NCBI RefSeq assembly: GCF_910594005.1
Contig: NC_057829.1
Coordinates: 59,317,001-59,381,000 of the forward strand
DNA from: Cervus elaphus
Taxonomy: Eukaryota > Chordata > Mammalia > Artiodactyla > Cervidae
DNA length: 64,000 nucleotides
Reading direction: 5' to 3'
The position numbers were made by a program, and so were the translations under genes. The notes below the pieces were generated by a model. It worked only from the letters and a program-made list of their open reading frames with translations, had not been told where the DNA came from and ran no database searches. Below, piece by piece: positions 61,101-64,000 of the stretch. Position 1 is the first letter of the stretch; every line of letters starts with the position of its first letter.

Positions 61101-62300
61101 CTTCTTTATTGCTTGTTCTTTCTGCCTCAAAATGTCACTGCCCTTCTTTGGACTGAGGATTCTTCATTATTGATCATAAGATTGTACTAAATGATTTGCA
61201 GCAGTTCTTGAAGCTCTGTGACTTTTTCATAGTTCAGTTTATCTTCATCTGTTCTTTCCAGGGCACAGATATATTAACATCACTGACTTCTGTGCTACAT
61301 GATGACAAAGAATTTCCCAACCCAGAGGTGTTCGACCCTGGCCACTTTCTGGATGAGAGTGGCAACTTTAGGAAGAGTGACTATTTCATGGCTTTCTCAA
61401 CAGGTAATAATTTTTTTTCCCCCATTCAGTACTTTAGAGGACAGGATACCTTCTAAGGATCAGTTGGGAGTTATATAGTACTTACCCTGGGGCTGGTAGA
61501 AATGCTCATGCCCATGATGAGGGGCAGCAACCCAATACCTATGCACTTTCCCTCCCCATGAAACATGCTCATTATTGGGCTAGATTACTGGAGCTTTGGA
61601 GAGGTGACCCAGTTCTTCCCCTTTAGAAATAAAACTTGAACTGGGAACTGAAAATATCAGAGAACTACAACTTAGCCAAAGAGAATCTTCTGTTATAAAA
61701 CTTGAAACTTCAAGGTGTGTTAGAGTTTGATGAAGAGTAGGTATACTTAGAGCAGAGAACAGAGGCTGTGAAGAATGAAAAGAAACATGTGGGACTATTA
61801 GACTAGGATCAGAAAATACAGCCAATGTATGTGAGTTTCTAGAAAAAGATGGGTAGAAATTTGAAAATATGAAATTGCAGTTATAATGCATGAATAATCA
61901 AGTGCTTGGAATAGTCAATAAATATTTCTTGAAGGAATGATATTTGTTATGATAAGATGTTAGGTGGATAGCATATGTGTTCATCCTTTTCCCATCTGTC
62001 CATCCAGCCATTCCATCCATCCATTCAAACATTCGTCAAATGGATACTACATAGTCTCTTTCTGACAGCCAGAAAGACAGAGTTCAAGGAGTATGTACCC
62101 TCTGTTTGTTGTTTCCAGGGAAACGGATTTGTGTGGGAGAGGGCCTGGCCCGCATGGAGCTGTTTTTATTCCTGACCACAATTTTACAAAAATTTACCTT
62201 GAAATCTGTGGTTGACCCAAAGGACCTCGACACCACCCCAGTTGTCAATGGGTTACTTTCTGTGCCACCTTTTTACCAGCTCTGTTTCATTCCTATGTGA
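36834..62300 (+). CDS. CYP2C: Intact nine-exon cytochrome P450 2C gene
   Basis: Encodes a microsomal heme-thiolate monooxygenase of the CYP2C group, which oxidises drugs, steroids and fatty acids with electrons from NADPH-P450 reductase. Exons: 36834-37010, 38519-38681, 38890-39039, 44218-44378, 45551-45727, 53431-53572, 58346-58533, 61262-61403, 62119-62300. They total 1482 bases (493 residues plus TGA), and each has the size usual for CYP2C. All introns are GT-AG. Seen in the protein: N-terminal membrane anchor (about 5-23), hinge PPGPTPLP (34-41), heme-propionate Arg100, WKETRRF (123-129), I-helix AGTET with Thr304, K-helix EIQR (357-360), and heme loop FSTGKRICVG with Cys438. Numbering is +3 against human CYP2C9 because the start is three codons upstream of the family norm. 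The subfamily is secure. The exact member (2C18-, 2C19- or ruminant-specific type) cannot be assigned by eye. Expression is probably hepatic, as for the family. Confidence 0.95.
37011..38518 (+). other. CYP2C intron 1
   Basis: 1508 bases, GT-AG. Apart from the BovB 3' fragment at about 37369-37626 I see no repeat or coding signal. Confidence 0.85.
37369..37626 (-). mobile_element. BovB 3' fragment in intron 1, antisense
   Basis: CAGTTGCTCAGTTGTGTCTG to GTACTGGAGCTTCAGCTTC. On both sides lies TGATTAGTGATTTCTTTCC (37332 and 37627), continuing as a 37-base near-identical repeat. Confidence 0.85.
38519..38681 (+). CDS. CYP2C: CYP2C exon 2
   Basis: 163 bases, residues 60-113 plus one base, between a CCCAG acceptor and a GTAGGT donor. 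It contains SKVYGPVFTLYFG and the stretch up to the B-C loop (substrate recognition site 1), EEFSRRGSYPVIQRATKGY. Arg100 matches CYP2C9 Arg97, which contacts a heme propionate. The SRS1 residues differ markedly from those I recall in human 2C enzymes, so substrate range may differ (inference). Confidence 0.95.
38890..39039 (+). CDS. CYP2C: CYP2C exon 3
   Basis: 150 bases, residues 114-163. It holds the C-helix motif WKETRRF (Trp123 and Arg127 contact the heme propionates and the reductase face) and the highly conserved block LRNFGMGKRSIEDRVQEEA. Intron 2 before it is only 208 bases, as short as is usual for CYP2C genes. Confidence 0.95.
39762..40669 (-). mobile_element. BovB LINE 3' part in intron 3, antisense
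   Basis: The minus strand shows LRYADTAFMAKSEEDLKSLL (one residue of the YADD block is lost) through the C-terminal region and 3' end. ACCAAGTCA at 39758-39766 and 40670-40678 is a likely 9-base target duplication. Confidence 0.9.
40797..40912 (+). mobile_element. Bov-A2 type SINE fragment
   Basis: AACCCACTCCAGTGTTCTTG to GAAGTGACTTAGCAGCAGCA. Confidence 0.8.
41219..42215 (+). mobile_element. BovB 3' part, sense, with L1 tail and tandem repeat
   Basis: Plus-strand LRYTDDTTLMAESEELKSLL to the 3' end ACCTGAACTGAACTG. A small L1 3' piece with A-tail interrupts it at about 41340-41423, and a 75-base unit is tandemly duplicated at 41937-42086. Confidence 0.88.
41937..42086 (+). repeat. 75-base tandem duplication inside BovB
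   Basis: Two copies of the unit beginning CCTGATGCTGGGAAAGATTG start at 41937 and 42012; a third CCTGATGC starts at 42087. 75 bases equals 25 codons of the BovB frame. Confidence 0.93.
42211..42625 (-). mobile_element. BovB upstream part, antisense
   Basis: The minus strand reads MDHNKLWKILKEMGIPDHL and later GCTLSPCLFNLYAKYIM. It is the segment that directly precedes the start of the sense BovB at 41219, so the two together are one element with an inverted half. Confidence 0.88.
42752..42965 (+). mobile_element. Bov-tA type SINE
   Basis: GGTGACATTAGTGGTAAAGA to TCAGACATGACTTAGAGACT. Confidence 0.8.
43047..43172 (-). mobile_element. SINE fragment (BovA part), antisense
   Basis: TGCCAAGTCACTTCAGTCGT to GGAGTGGGTTGCTGTTGCCT. 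Confidence 0.8.
44218..44378 (+). CDS. CYP2C: CYP2C exon 4
   Basis: 161 bases, residues 164-217, from a TTCTTTAG acceptor to GTGAGG. Encodes SPCDPTFILGCAPCNVICS, conserved across CYP2C, and the E-F helix region ending RILGSPWLQ (substrate recognition site 2). The first codon is split with exon 3 and gives Gly164, where family members often have Ala. Confidence 0.95.
44379..45550 (+). other. CYP2C intron 4, free of recognised repeats
   Basis: 1172 bases of apparently unique intron. I recognised no LINE or SINE here, in contrast to most other long introns of the gene. Confidence 0.6.
45551..45727 (+). CDS. CYP2C: CYP2C exon 5
   Basis: 177 bases, residues 218-276, from LCSFFPALLDYIPG to DFIDCFLIKMEQ. 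It covers the F-G loop and G helix (substrate recognition site 3). The acceptor follows a run of eight T plus CTAG, and the donor is GTAAAA. The frame is open and starts and ends in phase 0. Confidence 0.95.
46281..46364. repeat. GAAAT/GGAAT pentamer repeat
   Basis: About 16 imperfect units of GAAAT and GGAAT in intron 5. Confidence 0.9.
46484..46692 (-). mobile_element. Bov-tA type SINE, antisense
   Basis: GTTAGTCACTCAGTCGTGCC to GAACTACAAGGGAAGCCC. Confidence 0.85.
46693..48150 (-). mobile_element. Old L1 text, antisense, in intron 5
   Basis: Degenerate L1 ORF2 and 3' region in antisense (TTTTGGCTATTCTGAATGC; ATATTCCTAGGAGTAAATC). Interrupted by the SINE at 47224-47446. Confidence 0.65.
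47224..47446 (+). mobile_element. Bov-tA type SINE
   Basis: GACTACTCAGGTGGTGCTAG to CTGACACGACTGAAGCGACT. Confidence 0.85.
48150..48366 (-). mobile_element. Bov-tA type SINE, antisense
   Basis: TGCATGCATGCTCAGTCACT to ACCATCTGAGCCATCAGGGA. Confidence 0.85.
48367..49400 (+). mobile_element. L1 3' part, sense, with SINE and (TA)n
   Basis: ATTATTAGAGAAATACAAAT, AGAAAGTCTACAAAT, then after the SINE at 48456-48664 GGTAGAGAGGATGTGGAGTA to the 3' untranslated region. (TA)n at 49094-49126. Confidence 0.8.
48456..48664 (+). mobile_element. Bov-tA type SINE
   Basis: ATGGCTCAATGGTAAAGAAT to AGTTGGACACGAATGAGTGA; inserted in the L1 between AGTCTACAAAT and GCAGTAAATGGTAGAG. Confidence 0.8.
49401..50270 (-). 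mobile_element. Old L1 (endonuclease region), antisense
   Basis: TTATTGTGGTCAGAAAAGAT and GAAATCTCCCACTGTTATTG are L1 ORF2 endonuclease text in antisense. It continues after the BovB at 50991. Confidence 0.7.
50282..50979 (-). mobile_element. BovB 3' part in intron 5, antisense, with perfect TSD
   Basis: 698 bases flanked by TCACCTTTCTT at 50271-50281 and 50980-50990. The minus strand reads the C-terminal BovB region in two long open stretches (FELWCWRRLLRVPWTARRSN). Confidence 0.93.
50991..53418 (-). mobile_element. Ancient L1 text up to the exon 6 acceptor
   Basis: Degenerate L1 in antisense, e.g. GGCAGTGG-poor 3' untranslated type text at 51190-51560 and 5' type text GACATGTATCTTAAAGTTTT ... 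CTTCCTCAGGAATGATTTGT at 53285-53350. The same text precedes pseudo-exon 6, so it predates the duplication. A younger L1 3' end interrupts it at 52576-52805. Confidence 0.65.
52576..52805 (+). mobile_element. Young L1 3' end, sense
   Basis: GATCACCAGCCCAGGTTGGA through AATCCATGGCTGATTCATGT to AATAAAAATAAATGGAAAA, about 230 bases. Nearly identical to 28580-28800. Confidence 0.9.
53431..53572 (+). CDS. CYP2C: CYP2C exon 6 (I helix)
   Basis: 142 bases, residues 277-323 plus one base. Carries the I-helix oxygen-activation motif AAGTETMSTTLRY, with Thr304 matching CYP2C9 Thr301. The next residue is Met305, where the human 2C9 and 2C18 sequences I recall have Thr. The same ATG codon is present in the upstream pseudogene copy, so the change predates the duplication. 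Acceptor CCTAG, donor GTATGA. Confidence 0.95.
53889..54050 (+). mobile_element. tRNA-derived SINE with (AAAG)n tail
   Basis: GGACTTCCCCAGTGGTCTAG to CACATGCTGTGGACAGAGCT, then CAAAAAAAG and (AAAG)n at 54014-54040. CHR-type head without BovB tail. Absent from intron 6 of the pseudogene. Confidence 0.75.
54276..54630 (-). mobile_element. BovB 3' fragment in intron 6, antisense
   Basis: CCAACTCTTTGTGACCCCAT to ACAGTTCAAAAGCATC. The pseudogene intron reads straight through at the matching place (near 16725). Confidence 0.9.
54649..56074 (-). mobile_element. L1 3' part in intron 6, antisense, with perfect TSD
   Basis: A poly-A seen as mixed A/T sequence, then the L1 3' untranslated region and ORF2 C-terminus in antisense (minus strand KLWYIYTTEYYSVIKKNTF). 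13-base duplication TAGAAATTAACTT at 54636-54648 and 56075-56087. The pseudogene has the single empty site GTTAGAAATTAAATG near 16735. Confidence 0.93.
56322..56612 (-). mobile_element. BovB 3' fragment with internal deletion, antisense
   Basis: GTTGTTGTTCAGTCACTAAG to TCGGCGATGCTATCTAATCA (3' end), then directly CATAAAGTGATGGGACCAGA to TTCTGCCATTAGAGTGGTGG (RT part). About 450 bases of BovB are missing between them. Confidence 0.88.
56613..58345 (+). other. Unique 3' part of intron 6 of the intact gene
   Basis: Aligns with 17030-19567 of the pseudogene copy. A short (TG)n run lies near 57707-57733. No coding signal. Confidence 0.8.
58346..58533 (+). CDS. CYP2C: CYP2C exon 7 (K helix)
   Basis: 188 bases, residues 324-386. 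Contains AKVQKEIDRVIGRHR, PCMQDRSHMPYTDAVIHE and the ExxR signature EIQR (Glu357, Arg360), then DLVPTNLPHAVTRDI (substrate recognition site 5) and FRNYFIPK. Acceptor TCAG, donor GTAAGA. Confidence 0.95.
59293..59515 (+). mobile_element. Bov-tA type SINE in intron 7
   Basis: GTTTCCCTGTGGCTCAGTGA to GTCGGACATGACTGAGCA. Not found in the pseudogene's intron 7 at the matching place. Confidence 0.85.
60170..60528 (-). mobile_element. CHR-1 type SINE, antisense
   Basis: TTTATTTATTTATTTTTGGC to ACCACTGAGCTACTAGGGAA. The pseudogene reads across this place without it (near 24265-24300). Just after it a 19-base segment with CATGGCAACGGTAAAC is duplicated (60538-60575). Confidence 0.8.
60595..60808 (-). 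mobile_element. Bov-tA type SINE, antisense
   Basis: GCAAGCCAAGTTGCTTCAGT to CACTGAGTCACCTGGGAAGC. Flanked by TTTGTTACCA and TTTGTTGCCA, a one-mismatch target duplication. Confidence 0.85.
61262..61403 (+). CDS. CYP2C: CYP2C exon 8 (meander)
   Basis: 142 bases, residues 387-433 plus one base. GTDILTSLTSVLHDDKEFPNP is followed by the meander EVFDPGHFLDESGNFRKSDYF and the start of the heme loop MAFST. Acceptor CCAG, donor GTAATA. Confidence 0.95.
61404..62118 (+). other. CYP2C intron 8, repeat-free
   Basis: 715 bases, aligned throughout with 24890-25604 of the pseudogene, which has the same length. No insertion is seen in either copy. Confidence 0.85.
62119..62300 (+). CDS. CYP2C: CYP2C exon 9 (heme ligand and C-terminus)
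   Basis: 182 coding bases to TGA at 62298-62300. GKRICVGEGLARMELF holds the heme ligand Cys438. The protein ends PPFYQLCFIPM; human CYP2C enzymes end in Val. The 3' untranslated part runs on to the AATAAA at 62614. Confidence 0.95.
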
Positions 62301-62613
62301 GGAATGTTAGATCCTCTGATTTCTTCAGTGATGTTGTCTTCAACTCCCTCTCATCTGCGGTATCGTTCACCTGCTTCCCATCATCTTTTCTGAGAGTGCC
62401 TGCTCTGACCTCTCCTCATTTATTGTGTAATTTCAATGTAGAAATGTATCTGCTGTTCTTCATACTCTGTAACATCCATATGGCCACCAGATATGCAAAT
62501 AATTATATAATGTTGAGTAGTTTTATGTGCATAGTACTATGCGCTCCATACAATATAGAACAAGATGATTACTGTGTGTACAATACAGAGCTATTTCTGC
62601 TATGCATATTCCT

Positions 62614-62619
62614 AATAAA
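62614..62619 (+). terminator. Polyadenylation signal of the intact CYP2C gene
   Basis: Canonical AATAAA 314 bases after the stop codon. The aligned position in the upstream copy (about 26553) reads AGTGAA, so the decayed copy has lost the signal. Confidence 0.75.
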
Positions 62620-62835
62620 ACACATAATTTGATAAGCCAGCTCTCAAGCTTTCCTTCTTTTGTGCATATTGCATATAAGGGAGGAAAGAAAGAAGGCAAA
62701 GATGTCACGTGTCCTCATATGCACAGAGGACAGAGGGAATAAGAGTAGAAAAGCTCCCTGGGCTGAATCTGAAGGTGGAGGAATTGTTTTCAGAAGCACT
62801 TTCATCCCTGTAGGAAATATTGAGATCAGTGATTG

Positions 62836-63055
62836 TTGTCATTTAATCGCTCAGCCATGTCCAACTCTTCTGCGATCCCATAGCCTGTCGCCCACCAGGC
62901 TCCTCTGTCCATGGGATTTCTCAGGCCAGAATTCTGGAGTGTGTTGCCCTGCCCTCCTCCAGGGGATCTTCCCAACCCAGAGATTGAACCTACACCTTTT
63001 AGGACCTCTCATTGGCAGGCAGATTCTTTACCATTAGCACTATCTGGGTAGCCTG
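62836..63055 (-). mobile_element. Bov-tA type SINE, antisense
   Basis: TGTCATTTAATCGCTCAGCC to ACCATTAGCACTATCTGGGT, in the 3' flank of the intact gene. Confidence 0.85.
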
Positions 63056-63124
63056 TTCAGTGTGTACTAAGAACTCTAAAACTCAACAACCAGAAATACA
63101 ACAAGCCCATTTTAAAAATGGGCA

Positions 63125-63244
63125 AATTACTTCCCAGGTGGTCCACTGGTTGAGATTCTGAGTTTCCACCTCAGGGGGTAGGAGTCTGATCCCGGTTGGG
63201 TACGTTTCATTGGACAGCACAGTGCAGTCAGAAGAAAAAAGAGC
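63125..63244 (+). mobile_element. CHR-type tRNA-derived SINE
   Basis: TTACTTCCCAGGTGGTCCAC to GATCCCGGTTGGGTACG, with an A-rich end. Confidence 0.6.
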
Positions 63245-64000
63245 TAGTGATCTGAATGGATACCTCACCAAAGTAGATATATGCATGGCAAATAAGTATG
63301 TGGAAATGCTCAACATGATATATCACTAGGGACTTGCAAACAATAACAGCAGTGAGATACCATTACACCCAGATAACAATTAGTAAAATCCAAATCACTG
63401 ACAAACCAAATATTGGTGATGACGTGGAAGCAACAAGGACTGTTATTGTTGTGTACAATTTTGCATGGTGCAGTCACTTTGGAAGTCAGTTGATAGTTTT
63501 ACAAAACTAAATATATGATTATGAAATGATCCAGCAATCACACTCCTTGGTATTAACCCAATGAGTTGAAAACTTCTGTCCACATAAAAACCCTCACATG
63601 AATTTTCATAGTTACTTTATTTATAATTGCCAAAACCTGGAAGCTACCAAGAATCCTTCAGTAGGTAAATGCATAAACTGCAGCACTGTTTACATTTACC
63701 TACTTCAGTAGGTAAATGCATAAACTGTTCAAAATAATTGAACATTATTTTGTTATTAGAAATGAGCTGACAAACCATGAAAACTCATGGAAAAACCTTA
63801 TGAGAATTACTTAGTGAGAGAAACCATCTGAAGACTACATACTATGATTTCTACCATACAACATTCTGAAAAAGGCAAAATTATGGAGACAGTGAAAAAA
63901 ATCAGTGGTTGCCAGGAGTTTGGTAGGAGGGAAGAATGAAGAAGTGAATCACAGATTTTTAGGGTAATGGAACTATTCTGTTTGCTACTGCAATGATCTA
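63245..64000 (+). mobile_element. Old L1 3' part, sense, cut by window end
   Basis: GAATGGATACCTCACCAAAG, GAGATACCATTACACCCAGA and the 3' region shared with 30251-30600. Runs past the end of the window. Confidence 0.75.
63656..63727. repeat. Direct repeat with inverted spacer copy
   Basis: CTTCAGTAGGTAAATGCATAAACTG occurs at 63656-63680 and 63703-63727. The spacer carries CATTTACCTAC, the reverse complement of GTAGGTAAATG. Confidence 0.95.

Noticed and set aside
1..64000. CRISPR array, prophage, operon or other prokaryotic-type system
   Set aside because: No regularly spaced repeats and no bacterial gene organisation; repeat families and split genes are those of a ruminant nuclear genome.

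Overview
The window is nuclear DNA of a ruminant (bovid type). The evidence is the dense mix of BovB (RTE-type LINE), Bov-tA / Bov-A2 type SINEs and ruminant L1 copies, together with spliced vertebrate exons. The species cannot be fixed from the sequence alone. All host coding signal belongs to one locus, a piece of a CYP2C (cytochrome P450 family 2 subfamily C) cluster. It holds two head-to-tail copies on the + strand.

Layout. (1) 1-11570: repeat-filled left flank and intron 5 remnant of the upstream copy: a BovB (1-1743), an almost 8 kb full-length L1 in antisense (1831-9849, itself carrying a BovB) and a 5'-inverted L1 (9995-11282). (2) 11571-25784: a decayed CYP2C copy of which only exons 6-9 lie in the window. 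It has frameshifts, early stops and a destroyed heme-loop reading frame. (3) 25785-36690: its 3' flank and intergenic DNA, mostly old L1, SINE and BovB pieces. (4) 36690-62640: a complete CYP2C gene of nine exons, 36834-62300. Every exon has the standard CYP2C size, all introns are GT-AG, and the 493-codon frame is open and keeps every P450 signature. A promoter HNF4-type site and a polyadenylation signal frame it. (5) 62640-64000: 3' flank with SINEs and an old L1.

The two copies align through intron 5, exons 6-9, introns 6-8 and the 3' flank, so they arose by a tandem segmental duplication. Because each later insertion hit only one copy, the sister copy often shows the empty target site. 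This allows many L1, BovB and SINE insertions to be dated as after the duplication.

Functionally the intact gene predicts a membrane-anchored microsomal monooxygenase of the drug, steroid and fatty-acid metabolising CYP2C group. It has one oddity: the codon aligned to the usual initiator Met is GTG, and an ATG three codons upstream, in good Kozak context, must be used. No prokaryotic-type system, CRISPR array, rRNA or functional tRNA gene is present. I did not find a new biological system. The interest lies in the start-site shift, the paralogue comparison and several well-resolved retrotransposition events.
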